A DNA stretch of 64,000 nucleotides, from NCBI RefSeq assembly GCF_016595505.1, contig NZ_JAENIL010000027.1, positions 1 through 64,000 of the forward strand, in the 5' to 3' direction. Below, one piece after another: positions 25,326-33,959 of the stretch. The position numbers were made by a program, and so were the translations under genes. Origin of the DNA: Pelagicoccus mobilis. GTDB lineage: Bacteria > Verrucomicrobiota > Verrucomicrobiia > Opitutales > Opitutaceae. The number at the start of each line of letters is the position of its first letter. Within the stretch, counting starts at the first letter, position 1. The notes beneath the pieces were generated by a model. The model saw nothing but the letters and a program-made list of their open reading frames with translations, was not told where the DNA came from and did not search any database.

Positions 25326-25888
25326 GCACTGCGTTGGAGTTGTTCCACTCCTGCTCCTTCAAGGGCACGAGCGTGAATCAGATCGTCGCGGAGGCGGGCA
25401 TTACCAAGGGAGCGCTTTTTCATCATTTCAAAGGCAAGAACGAGCTCGGCTACGCGATTGTCGACGAATTGTTGGCGGAAGAAATCAAGGCGCTCTGGGT
25501 GACGCCTCTGGAAGGGACGACCGATCCTGTGACGTCCATCCGCGAGATTCTCGAAAGGATGGGGGAAGAGGTGCGACGGGATCCCGAGGCCCTTCGCCGA
25601 GGGTGTCCGGTCAATAATCTCAGCCAAGAGATGTCGGCGGTGGACGAGATCTTTCGGGAGAAGTTGAAGGCTGTTTACGCTCTTTGGCTTAGCGCCTTGG
25701 AGGAAGCGTTCCGAGCTGGACTTGCCGCTGGCACCGTCAAGGAGGGGATTGATCCGTTCGGGACTGCGACCGTGATCGTCGCTCTTTTCGAAGGGGCTGC
25801 CGGGCTCGTCAAAGTGCATCGCGAAGAGGAGTTCATCAACACGCTGGGGGAGGCTCTCCACTCCATGCTCGAGGGGCTTAGACCATAG
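25280..25888 (+). CDS. TetR/AcrR-family transcriptional regulator
   Basis: A 202-residue repressor-type protein. The N-terminal helix-turn-helix is clear (RQRILSTALELFHSCSFKGTSVNQIVAEAGITKGALFHHFKGKNELGYAI, about 11-60). The C-terminal domain binds an unknown ligand; its cysteine in RRGCPVNNL (about 112) is common in this branch. Two copies of the same palindromic site flank the gene, one over its own promoter and one before the RND transporter, so it probably represses itself and the downstream transport operon. Confidence 0.9.
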   Translation: MAATRQAEETRQRILSTALELFHSCSFKGTSVNQIVAEAGITKGALFHHFKGKNELGYAIVDELLAEEIKALWVTPLEGTTDPVTSIREILERMGEEVRRDPEALRRGCPVNNLSQEMSAVDEIFREKLKAVYALWLSALEEAFRAGLAAGTVKEGIDPFGTATVIVALFEGAAGLVKVHREEEFINTLGEALHSMLEGLRP

Positions 25889-25913
25889 CCCCTTTCATTT
25901 TGCCAAAAAAACA

Positions 25914-25928
25914 GACCAACTGGTCGGT
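25914..25928. promoter_or_regulatory. Probable TetR operator upstream of the RND operon
   Basis: GACCAACTGGTCGGT, sharing 14 bases with the site at 25253-25266. The AT-rich TACTTAATTTAAA that follows is a likely -10 region for the gene at 25986. Confidence 0.65.
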
Positions 25929-25985
25929 ACTTAATTTAAAACCCTAATCCAACCTATCTGGCTTCCCTGAGCCGGAGACAGAACA

Positions 25986-28349
25986 ATGAACCAAGAAAGA
26001 CCTAACCCTCGGGCGGGACGTGTTGAGCGTTTCGCTGCCTGGACCTTAAGAAATCGCTGGCTGGTCCTGCTCAGCTCGCTCGTTTTCGTAGCTCTCACTT
26101 TGGTGGGGACGCGAAACATTCGCTTCGACAACAGTTACCGGATCTTCTTTTCGGAGGAGAATCCGCAGCTGCAGGCTTTTGACGCGCTGCAGGCTATTTA
26201 CACCAAGGATGACAACATCCTTTTCGTCCTTACCGCTCCGGAGGACGATATCTACGAGAAGTCTTTCCTCGAGTCGGTGCAATGGCTCACGGAGGAGGCG
26301 TGGAAGTTGCCGTTCACGACTCGGGTGGATTCGCTGACGAATTTCCAGAATTCGGTTTCTCAGGAGGACGATATTTTCGTAGCGGATCTTGTGGAGGGAG
26401 ACGTTCCGTCGGACTCGAGCGAACTGTCTCCGATTCGCGACACCGCTTTGAATGAGCCGCTGCTCTATAACCGGCTCATTAATGGGCAGGGACGTACGAC
26501 GGGAGTGATGCTGACTCTGACCTTGCCGGAGAAGGACATCAACGAGGTCCCGATGGCGACAGCGGCGGCCCGAGAGCTGGAAGCTCGATTCAATCAGAAG
26601 TATCCAGAAGTAGATACGCATCTAGCCGGGATGGTAGTGATGAACAATGCGTTCTCGGAATCCACGATCAACGACATGGGTACGATCGTATTGCCGATGT
26701 TTGCAGCGATTTTTTTGGTGATGGCGTTCCTGTTGCGATCGGTCTGGAGCACCTTAGCGACCGGGGGCGTCATCATGCTGACGCTGCTCACCTCGTTTGG
26801 GATCATGGGATGGATTGGCATAAATATGAGCCCGCCTTTAGGAAGCATGCCGATCATGATCATGACGCTCGCGGTAGCTGACAGTATCCATATTCTTGTC
26901 ACGTTTCTTAATGAGATGCGAAATGGTCGAGACAAGCGGGCTGCTCTGGTCGAGAGTGTGCGCATCAACTTCTCTCCAGTGTTTTTGACGACTGCGACGA
27001 CTGCGATTGGATTCCTAAGTCTCAACTTCAGCGACGCTCCACCATTTAGGGATCTCGGCAACGTGGTCGCGATAGGCGTAGTGGCTGCTTGGATATTTTC
27101 GATTCTTTTTCTGCCCGCGTTTATTTCGCTGCTGCCGGTTCGCGTTTCTACTGAAAAGAAGGCGGGGTGGAGTTTCTTCGACTCTTGGGTGGACGTTCTA
27201 TTGCGTCGCCGAGGCACTGTTCTAGCGGGATCGGTCGTTGTTGTTGCGTTCATGGGAGTGATGGTTCCGCGAATGGAATTGAATGACCAGTGGACCAAGT
27301 ATTTCGATACATCGCTCGATATCCGCGTGGATATGGATTACGCGGAAGAGAATCTGACGGGCATGACCAATATCGAATTTTCGCTCCCAGCTGCGGAGAG
27401 TGGTGGCATCAACGAACCTGCTTACCTGGAACTGCTCGACCGTTTTTCCAAATTCTACAAATCCAATCCAGATGTGCTGCAGGTGAATTCGATTGTGGAT
27501 ACGATGAAGCGCCTGAACAAGAATATGCATGGCGATGATCCTGCCTACTACCGGATTCCGGATACACGGGAGTTAGCTGCCCAATATCTTCTGATGTATG
27601 AGTTCTCGTTGCCGTATGGTTTAGACCTCAATAACCAAATCAATGTAGATAAGTCGTCCACGCGAGTCACTGTTACGGCTCGGGATGTCAAGACGAAGGA
27701 GTTGCGGGAATTGATTGCGGAAGGAGAGCAATGGCTCGTGGACAACGCTCCTGACTACATGCATGTGAAGGCGGCGAGCCCCACTGTGATGTTCGCTTAC
27801 ATTTCCGAGAGAAACATCTCTAGTATGGTTACGGGAACCGGGCTCGCTTTGTTTTCGATCACCGTGATTTTGATTTTCGCCTTGGGAAGCTTTAAGTACG
27901 GAATGTTGAGCATGATCCCGAACATGGTCCCTGCGATTCTAGGGATCGGAGCGTGGAGTCTACTCTACGGCGAGATGGGAATGTCGCTTGCGGTTATCAC
28001 CGGAATGACGCTTGGCATCGTGGTCGACGACTCGGTGCACTTTCTTTCCAAATACATCCGGGCCCGTCGCGAGAAGGGGATGGATGGCGAGCAGGCGATT
28101 CGCTATGCCTTCCATACGGTGGGTAAGGCCCTTGTAGTGACGACGGTGATACTGACAGTCGGGTTTAGTATCTTGGGGCTTTCGTCCTTCCGTCTGAATA
28201 ATTGGATGGGGCAATTGACGGCGATCGTCATCGTGTTTGCCCTGTTGGCCGACTTTATTCTTCTCCCTGCTGTCCTGCTCTTTGTGGACGGTAAAAAGAA
28301 GCGTAAGAGCGAACTTGTTTCTGAAACGGAGGTCACTGCAACCGCCTAA
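25986..28349 (+). CDS. RND-superfamily transporter (MMPL/HpnN-like exporter)
   Basis: A 787-residue inner-membrane protein with two repeated halves: one N-terminal helix (about 22-42), a periplasmic domain, five or six helices (about 225-375), a helix near 400, a second periplasmic domain and a final helix bundle (about 620-775). Words such as NSYRIFFSEENPQL, LAVADSIHILVTFLNEM and GIVVDDSVHFLSKY (GxxxD relay regions) match COG1033 RND exporters that move lipids or hydrophobic compounds. It is preceded by a TetR operator and followed by a LolA-like and a barrel gene, a common three-gene arrangement. The substrate is unknown. Confidence 0.9.
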   Translation: MNQERPNPRAGRVERFAAWTLRNRWLVLLSSLVFVALTLVGTRNIRFDNSYRIFFSEENPQLQAFDALQAIYTKDDNILFVLTAPEDDIYEKSFLESVQWLTEEAWKLPFTTRVDSLTNFQNSVSQEDDIFVADLVEGDVPSDSSELSPIRDTALNEPLLYNRLINGQGRTTGVMLTLTLPEKDINEVPMATAAARELEARFNQKYPEVDTHLAGMVVMNNAFSESTINDMGTIVLPMFAAIFLVMAFLLRSVWSTLATGGVIMLTLLTSFGIMGWIGINMSPPLGSMPIMIMTLAVADSIHILVTFLNEMRNGRDKRAALVESVRINFSPVFLTTATTAIGFLSLNFSDAPPFRDLGNVVAIGVVAAWIFSILFLPAFISLLPVRVSTEKKAGWSFFDSWVDVLLRRRGTVLAGSVVVVAFMGVMVPRMELNDQWTKYFDTSLDIRVDMDYAEENLTGMTNIEFSLPAAESGGINEPAYLELLDRFSKFYKSNPDVLQVNSIVDTMKRLNKNMHGDDPAYYRIPDTRELAAQYLLMYEFSLPYGLDLNNQINVDKSSTRVTVTARDVKTKELRELIAEGEQWLVDNAPDYMHVKAASPTVMFAYISERNISSMVTGTGLALFSITVILIFALGSFKYGMLSMIPNMVPAILGIGAWSLLYGEMGMSLAVITGMTLGIVVDDSVHFLSKYIRARREKGMDGEQAIRYAFHTVGKALVVTTVILTVGFSILGLSSFRLNNWMGQLTAIVIVFALLADFILLPAVLLFVDGKKKRKSELVSETEVTATA

Positions 28350-28381
28350 AATTTTTCCAATAGACTTAACGATTACGACAG

Positions 28382-29182
28382 ATGAAACCAAGAACGAGTA
28401 AGGTACTCGCCTTCCAACTTGCAGCCCTTTTAGCGGGACTTGCGAACGGACTTAACGCTCAGTCCCCCGAGGAACGGGGACTAGAAATCGCCAAGGAGAT
28501 GGATCTTCGAGATACGGGCTTCGGTGATTCGAAAGCCGAGCTGGAGATGCAGCTAACCAATCGACACGGAGAGACGAGCTCTCGTCAGATGGGCATGAGG
28601 ACGCTCGAAGTTGTGGGCGAGGGAGATAAGACGCTGATTATCTTTGACCAGCCGCGTGATGTGAAGGGGACGGCCTTTTTGTCTTACACGCACAAGGTGG
28701 GACCTGATGACCAATGGCTTTACTTGCCTGCTCTGAAACGCGTCAAGCGCATCGCTTCGAACAATAAGAGCGGCCCCTTTGTCGGCAGCGAATTCGCATA
28801 CGAGGACTTGTCCTCTCAGGAGGTCGAAAAGTACACGTACAAGTATATCAAGGACGAGGTCGTCGATGGAATCGATTGCTTTGTCGTTGAACGATATCCA
28901 GTTGATCCGAAATCCGGATACACGCGTCAGATTGTGTGGGTGGATAAGGAACGGTATATTTCGATGAAGCTTGATTTCTACGACCGAAAGGGGGCTTTGC
29001 TCAAAACGCTGAAGTTTTCCGACTATAAGCAATACCTCGGCAAGTATTGGCGGGCGGATCAAATGAATATGGTCAATCACCAGACCGGGAAGGCGACCCG
29101 CTTGCTGTGGCGTGACTATGTATTCGGAAATGGCTACAAGGCTCGCGATTTCGATCAGAGGAGCCTGCAGAACGCTCGTTAA
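28382..29182 (+). CDS. Periplasmic outer-membrane lipoprotein-sorting (LolA-like) protein
   Basis: A 266-residue exported protein with a signal peptide (about 1-26, ending NAQS). The mature part is the COG2834 LolA/LolB-like fold: LEMQLTNRHGETSSRQMGMRTLEV, DVKGTAFLSYTHKVGPDDQWLYLPALKRVKRI, and GSEFAYEDLSSQEVEKYTYKYI. Such proteins accompany RND exporters and are thought to carry a lipid-like substrate across the periplasm. It lies 32 bases after the RND gene, and the barrel gene follows at once. Confidence 0.88.
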   Translation: MKPRTSKVLAFQLAALLAGLANGLNAQSPEERGLEIAKEMDLRDTGFGDSKAELEMQLTNRHGETSSRQMGMRTLEVVGEGDKTLIIFDQPRDVKGTAFLSYTHKVGPDDQWLYLPALKRVKRIASNNKSGPFVGSEFAYEDLSSQEVEKYTYKYIKDEVVDGIDCFVVERYPVDPKSGYTRQIVWVDKERYISMKLDFYDRKGALLKTLKFSDYKQYLGKYWRADQMNMVNHQTGKATRLLWRDYVFGNGYKARDFDQRSLQNAR

Positions 29183-29196
29183 GCAGCAGATTGAGA

Positions 29197-30522
29197 ATGG
29201 CTAGAGACCGAATCTGTAAAACGTACGACCGAGAGGTCGTCCTTCCAATTCGAGCAATTTGGAGGGCAACGCTCCGTCGTTGCCGTGGAGACCAGATCAA
29301 ACAGTTGCGGCAACGACAGAGCGTTGCCCTCCTATCTACAGGGGCCGTACTAGCGGCGTTTTTGCTGGCGCCGTTGTCCTTTGCGTCGAGTGCGGAGGTC
29401 TCCGGGTATATTTCCGCGGAAACGCGGGTGTTCGAAAATGCCGCCTCCTATCCGGGACAAGAGTCCGGTCCTACAGGGGCAGTGATCTTCGAACCAGAGT
29501 TCTATCACGAATGGGACGGCGGGGAGTCGGCTTTCGAAGCGATTGCCTATTTGCGTAAAGACAGCGCCGACGAGGAGCGTGATCTCTTCGACCTGCGGGA
29601 GTTCTCTTACCTGTGGGTAAATAGGGATTGGGAGCTTCGAGTGGGGATATCCAAGGTCTTTTGGGGGGTGGCGGAGTCGCAGCATCTGGTCGATACCATC
29701 AATCAGACTGATCTCGTGGCGAATCCGGATGGTGAAGACAAGCTTGGCCAGCCGATGGTGCAAGCGGTCTATGTGAGCGATCACGGAGATTTTAGCCTTT
29801 TCGTTCTGCCAGGGTTTCGCGAGCGAACCTTTCCGGGAGAAGAGGGTCGGTTGAGAGGTCGTTATTGGGTCGATACGGATAACCCGATTTATGAGTCATC
29901 GGGTGAAGATGAGCGTGTCGACTTCGCGTTGAGGTGGAAGCACTATATAGGCGACTATGATGTCGGGGTGCACTATTTTAGGGGGACGAATCGGGATCCT
30001 GGATTCGTGCCGGGGTTCGATTCCGAGGGGAACGTCGTGCTCCGTCCTTATTATGAACTCATGGATCAGGTCGGCCTGGATCTACAGCTTACCCGTGGAG
30101 GTTGGCTTTGGAAGCTGGAAGCGATCGCCCGCGAATCTGAGGTGGATCGATATTCGGCGATGGTCGGAGGTTTCGAATATACCTTGTATGGGCTTGGAGG
30201 AAGCGTGATGGATCTTGGTTTGTTGGCCGAAGCTCATCTTGATTCGAGGGGAGAGAATGCTCCGGTGGCCTTCAATCGTGACCTCTTTGTGGGCGGTCGG
30301 CTTACTTGGAATGATGAGGCGGATACGAACTTGGTCGCGGGTACGTTCTGGGACGCTGAGAACGGATCGACTTTTGCTCGAGTGGAGTTTGAGCGGCGCT
30401 TGGGTTCGCGTCACAAGTTGGAGGTCGAAGTGCAGAAGCTAATGAATATCGACGGCTTCGATCCCCTGTATCCGATTCGACGAGACAGTTTTCTTCAGGT
30501 GGCCCTTAGTCGCTATTTTTAG
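29197..30522 (+). CDS. Outer-membrane beta-barrel protein of the RND operon
   Basis: About 440 residues from the ATG at 29197, or 405 from the TTG at 29305. A signal peptide is clear (STGAVLAAFLLAPLSFASSA). The mature part is rich in amphipathic strands with aromatic girdles (FSYLWVNRDWELRVG, WKLEAIARESEV) and ends in aromatic SRYF, as outer-membrane barrels do. It is third after the RND and LolA-like genes and may be the outer-membrane partner. Oddly, an inverted pair of REP palindromes (29261-29333) lies inside the reading frame just before the signal core, so the protein N-terminus is partly repeat-derived or the true start is 29305. Confidence 0.72.
   Translation: MARDRICKTYDREVVLPIRAIWRATLRRCRGDQIKQLRQRQSVALLSTGAVLAAFLLAPLSFASSAEVSGYISAETRVFENAASYPGQESGPTGAVIFEPEFYHEWDGGESAFEAIAYLRKDSADEERDLFDLREFSYLWVNRDWELRVGISKVFWGVAESQHLVDTINQTDLVANPDGEDKLGQPMVQAVYVSDHGDFSLFVLPGFRERTFPGEEGRLRGRYWVDTDNPIYESSGEDERVDFALRWKHYIGDYDVGVHYFRGTNRDPGFVPGFDSEGNVVLRPYYELMDQVGLDLQLTRGGWLWKLEAIARESEVDRYSAMVGGFEYTLYGLGGSVMDLGLLAEAHLDSRGENAPVAFNRDLFVGGRLTWNDEADTNLVAGTFWDAENGSTFARVEFERRLGSRHKLEVEVQKLMNIDGFDPLYPIRRDSFLQVALSRYF
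29224..29239. repeat. Small hairpin with GAGA tetraloop
   Basis: ACGACC/GGTCGT stem closed by GAGA, just after the LolA-like gene and before the REP pair. It may belong to the same repeat insertion. Confidence 0.45.
29261..29333. repeat. Inverted REP pair (REPIN-like)
   Basis: The left copy (29261-29284) is on the minus strand with GGAG foot and stem GGCAACG/CGTTGCC. The right copy (29309-29333) is on the plus strand with loop ACAGAG, one base off the consensus, and tail CTCCT. They are 24 bases apart and together can fold into one long hairpin. The pair lies in frame in the 5' part of the barrel gene. Confidence 0.8.
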
Positions 30523-30573
30523 GTTGGGGGCTCGTAGTCAATTTTGCGAGAGAGTGGACTTGGGTATCAAAGA

Positions 30574-30645
30574 TAGCGCGGCGCTTTAGCCCGCGGGTCA
30601 AGATGGGGATTCTGGAGGTGTGACGCGGGCTAAAGCTCCGCGCTA
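30574..30645. repeat. Long intergenic inverted repeat
   Basis: Arms of about 23 bases, TAGCGCGGCGCTTTAGCCCG (from 30574) and its near-complement CGGGCTAAAGCTCCGCGCTA (to 30645), around a 25-base spacer. It sits in the 202-base gap between the barrel gene and the aldo/keto reductase gene. It could terminate transcription but has no T run, so it looks more like a dispersed palindromic element. Confidence 0.7.
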
Positions 30646-30724
30646 CGGGTGATTCGCCTTTTGTGCTCTTCAGTAGGAGTTTCTCTGCAGTTGCTGGGAC
30701 GGCGGAATCGTCTAAGCTCTCCGC

Positions 30725-31699
30725 ATGAAGTATAGAGAACTTGGCAAGACGGGTATTGAGGTTTCTGAAATTTCCTTTGGAGCGTGGGCCATCGGTGGTG
30801 GTTGGGGCGAGCAGAGCGACGAGGAATCAATTGCTGCCTTGCACAAGGCGATCGACTTGGGAGTACGCTTTATCGACACGGCCGCGGGGTATGGAGACGG
30901 CCGGAGCGAGCAGGTTATCGCTCGCGTTTTGAAGGAACGTTCTGAAGAGGTCGCCGTGGCGACTAAGACGCCTCCTGCGGCAGGGCCTTGGCCGCCTTCG
31001 CCCTATTGCGATTGGGAGGACCGCTATTCGGAGACCTATCTTCGAGAGAATATCGAGCAACGACTCCGCTATCTGGATACGGATTGTATCGACCTTTTGC
31101 AATTGCACACGTGGACGCGGGCTTGGAATCGGGATCCGAAACCGTTTGAGATCCTCAAGAAACTGAAGGAGGAAGGTAAGATTAGGGCTGTCGGTATCTC
31201 AACGCCGGAGCATGATCAGAACTCGGTGATCGATCTGATGAAGGGCGGCTATGTGGATTCCGTGCAAGTGATCTACAATATTTTCGAGCAGGAACCGGCG
31301 GCGGAGTTATTGCCAGTCGCCCGAGAGTGCGGAGTAGGAATCATCGTGCGAGTGGCTTTTGATGAAGGGTCATTGACCGGAAAATTCGAGCTGGGGCATC
31401 AGTTCGGAGAAGGGGATTTTCGAGGGAACTATTTTGCAGGCGATCGATTGGATCGCAGTATTCGCAGAGTGGATGCGATCAAGGCTGACATCGAAGGCAG
31501 TGGCCTGACCATGCCGCAGTTTGCCCTGAAGTACGTGCTCGAGCACCCAGCGGTGAGCTGCGTGATTCCTGGCATGAGAAACGTGAGGCAGGCGGAGTTG
31601 AACTGCGTGGTGTCGGATTTGCCGGGCATCTCGGAGGAGCATTTGCTCAAGATGCGTGGCCACGCCTGGAATCGAGGCTTCTGGTACGGCGGAAAGTAG
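30725..31699 (+). CDS. Aldo/keto reductase
   Basis: A 324-residue cytosolic (beta/alpha)8-barrel NADPH oxidoreductase. The family start YRELGKTGIEVSEISFGAW is followed by the catalytic residues: Asp and Tyr in FIDTAAGYGDGRSE, Lys in VATKT, His in LLQLHTW. The cofactor-binding end is CVIPGMRNVRQAELN. Many homologues reduce small aldehydes; the substrate is unknown. The gene stands alone between a palindromic repeat and the convergent chemoreceptor gene. Confidence 0.93.
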   Translation: MKYRELGKTGIEVSEISFGAWAIGGGWGEQSDEESIAALHKAIDLGVRFIDTAAGYGDGRSEQVIARVLKERSEEVAVATKTPPAAGPWPPSPYCDWEDRYSETYLRENIEQRLRYLDTDCIDLLQLHTWTRAWNRDPKPFEILKKLKEEGKIRAVGISTPEHDQNSVIDLMKGGYVDSVQVIYNIFEQEPAAELLPVARECGVGIIVRVAFDEGSLTGKFELGHQFGEGDFRGNYFAGDRLDRSIRRVDAIKADIEGSGLTMPQFALKYVLEHPAVSCVIPGMRNVRQAELNCVVSDLPGISEEHLLKMRGHAWNRGFWYGGK

Positions 31700-31705
31700 G
31701 GCGTT

Positions 31706-32836
31706 CTAATTCCAACGGGCCGTTTCGAACGGATTTGAAGCAGCTTGAGGTTGTGTCTGCGGAGCTGTGTGGGCCGCTGTCATTGGTGTGGCAGCGACCT
31801 TGAGATGCTCAGTTTTGACTGATAGCAGTCCTTCTAGCTCCTGCACCGCGCGGTAGACTTGATCGGCTTGGGTTCTCAGTTCGTTTGAGGCTCGAGCGCT
31901 CTCTTCGGAAGAGGAGGCGTTGTTTTGAGTGACCTCGTCCATGTGGAGAACGGTGTTCCTCAATTGCTCGATGCCTTGGTTCTGCTGGACGCTCGCTTCA
32001 GCTACGGATCCGGCAATCGTATCCACTTTTCGGTTGCTCTCGACTATCGCTTCTAGGCTTGCGACTACTTTGTTGGTGAGTTCGACCCCGAGGTTCGCTT
32101 TTTGGATGGCGTCTTCTATTTTTTGAGTGGTCTCGCTCGCGGCGTCGGCGCTGCGTTGGGCTAGGGAACGGACCTCATCTGCTACGACAGCGAATCCAGC
32201 TCCGGACTCTCCGGCGCGAGCGGCTTCGACGGCTGCGTTCAGGGCGAGGATGTTTGTTTGGAAGGCGATTTCGTCGATGGTTTTGACGATGTCCGCCACT
32301 TCATCGCTGCTCTTTTGGATGTCCTTCATGGCTTCGCTCATCGCTGCCATGTCTCGCGCTCCATTGTCGGCCGCTTTTCGGGCTTCGGAGGTGAGCTCGT
32401 TCGCCTCTTTTGCGTGGCTGGCGTTTTTGGCGGTCATGGCAGCCATCTGTTCGAGGGAGCTGCTTGTTTGCTCTAGGCTGGATGCTTGCTGGCTCGCACC
32501 ATTGGCGGACGACTGGCTTGAGGAGGCGACCTGTTCGGCGCCGGAGAGCACGTTTTGGGAGCTTTCTCGAAGTGAGCTTACGATGTTTGAGAGGACGGTT
32601 GAAAGCGTCTGCGAAACCCAAAACATCGCTCCAACGGAGATGATCGTGCCAAACGCTCCCACGCCGATAATGGTTTTGTAGGCGTTTGAAAACTCGGCCG
32701 CGTCGATGCTGCCCTTTTCTGCGGCTGATTGAATCTCTTGCACCTGCCAGAGCGAGAAGCTCGCCAGCAGGCCTGCTGCGGCCATGACGATGCCAAATCC
32801 GATGATGATCTTAGTCCGGGGTGACCAACTTTTCAT
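31706..32836 (-). CDS. Methyl-accepting chemotaxis protein
   Basis: A 376-residue receptor with two transmembrane helices near the N-terminus (about 10-32 and 52-72) and only about 20-35 residues between them, so it has no sizeable periplasmic sensor. The rest is the long cytoplasmic coiled coil with the conserved signalling tip [23 protein letters not shown] and flanking Ala/Glu/Gln adaptation segments. It signals to CheA/CheW in flagellar or other chemosensory systems, none of which is encoded here. The ATG at 32836 precedes the first helix directly; a longer frame reaches 33019 but adds only low-complexity residues. Confidence 0.9.
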   Translation of the reverse strand: MKSWSPRTKIIIGFGIVMAAAGLLASFSLWQVQEIQSAAEKGSIDAAEFSNAYKTIIGVGAFGTIISVGAMFWVSQTLSTVLSNIVSSLRESSQNVLSGAEQVASSSQSSANGASQQASSLEQTSSSLEQMAAMTAKNASHAKEANELTSEARKAADNGARDMAAMSEAMKDIQKSSDEVADIVKTIDEIAFQTNILALNAAVEAARAGESGAGFAVVADEVRSLAQRSADAASETTQKIEDAIQKANLGVELTNKVVASLEAIVESNRKVDTIAGSVAEASVQQNQGIEQLRNTVLHMDEVTQNNASSSEESARASNELRTQADQVYRAVQELEGLLSVKTEHLKVAATPMTAAHTAPQTQPQAASNPFETARWN

Positions 32837-33095
32837 AAATTCCAAAAATAATCCGAGTACGCTTGCGAGTGACGCAGAGCGTCCTCGCGCGGTAGATAAC
32901 GGAGGGATCGCTCTTTTTTGAAGAATTGGGTGGTGGCTTGACTTCGAATTTACCATTGAGCCTTGCTTTGGCTTTTCCGAGAGGATCGAAGGCGGTTGGG
33001 ACAGGGGGGATGTATCCAATTAGTGATGATGATCTTTGAGGGGGGGCGGCATGGCATGAATTGCGTTTTGGGGGCAAAGGCGCTGGATTAATTGA

Positions 33096-33950
33096 ATGCA
33101 GATCTTCACCGACGCGCGTTGCTTGACCTACGAGGCTCCTGGGCATCCTGAGAGGGTGTTTCGGGTGCGGGAGACGGATCGTTTGCTGAGGGAGCGTTAT
33201 CCGGATTGGGAGTGGCCGAGGTTCGGATCGGCTGTGGATGAGGACTTGTTGCGAGCCCATTCGCCAGCTCACCTGAGGCGTCTGGAGGTGCCGGAGGATT
33301 TTGACGGGGATACGGCGTACCACGATGGAATTTCCGGTATTGCTCGTTTGGCTTGTGGCGGAGCGCTTGCGGCGACTAAGGCGGCGTTGTCGGGCGAGAA
33401 GGCGTTCTCTTTGATGCGGCCGCCTGGGCATCATGCCGAGCGGGAGCGTGCGATGGGATTTTGCTACCTCAATCATGTGGCGGTTTGCGCCTTGTGGGCT
33501 TTGGCGAAGGGGATTGGAAAGGTGGCGGTGTGGGACTTTGACGCCCATCACGGAAATGGGACGGAGGCTATTCTGAAGGGGGTTAAGGGGGCTCTTTACG
33601 TTTCGGCTCATCAGGTCCCTTGCTACCCGGGAACAGGCTTGGCCTCGGAGGGGAATTGCCTGAATTTTCCGGTCGCTCCTTTGACGCCGGCCGAGTCGCA
33701 CATGTCGATCTTGGAAGATTCCTGGAAAGCTCTCTTGGATTTCGACCCAGAACTCGTTCTTGTATCTGCGGGCTTCGATGCCTATGAACACGACCCTATC
33801 ACCCAGATGAGTTTGCGCATGAACGATTTCAGAACCCTTGGCCACTGGCTGGCTGCGAGCGGAACGCCCGCCGCCGCTTTGCTGGAGGGGGGCTATAGCG
33901 AGGATCTGCCAAAGTTGGTAGAGGCCTTTCTCGCCGGGTGGAACGAGTAA
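33096..33950 (+). CDS. Histone-deacetylase-like amidohydrolase
   Basis: A 284-residue zinc amidohydrolase of the arginase/deacetylase fold. Visible signatures are RPPGHHAERERAMGFC (about 108-123, tandem catalytic histidines), VWDFDAHHGNGTEAI (zinc-binding Asp and His), SAGFDAYEHDP (second zinc Asp) and a C-terminal LLEGGYS. Bacterial members deacetylate acetylpolyamines, acetoin-related or other small amides. The stop is nine bases before the RNase D start, so the two genes are likely co-transcribed. Confidence 0.92.
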   Translation: MQIFTDARCLTYEAPGHPERVFRVRETDRLLRERYPDWEWPRFGSAVDEDLLRAHSPAHLRRLEVPEDFDGDTAYHDGISGIARLACGGALAATKAALSGEKAFSLMRPPGHHAERERAMGFCYLNHVAVCALWALAKGIGKVAVWDFDAHHGNGTEAILKGVKGALYVSAHQVPCYPGTGLASEGNCLNFPVAPLTPAESHMSILEDSWKALLDFDPELVLVSAGFDAYEHDPITQMSLRMNDFRTLGHWLAASGTPAAALLEGGYSEDLPKLVEAFLAGWNE

Positions 33951-33959
33951 GCATCCAGT

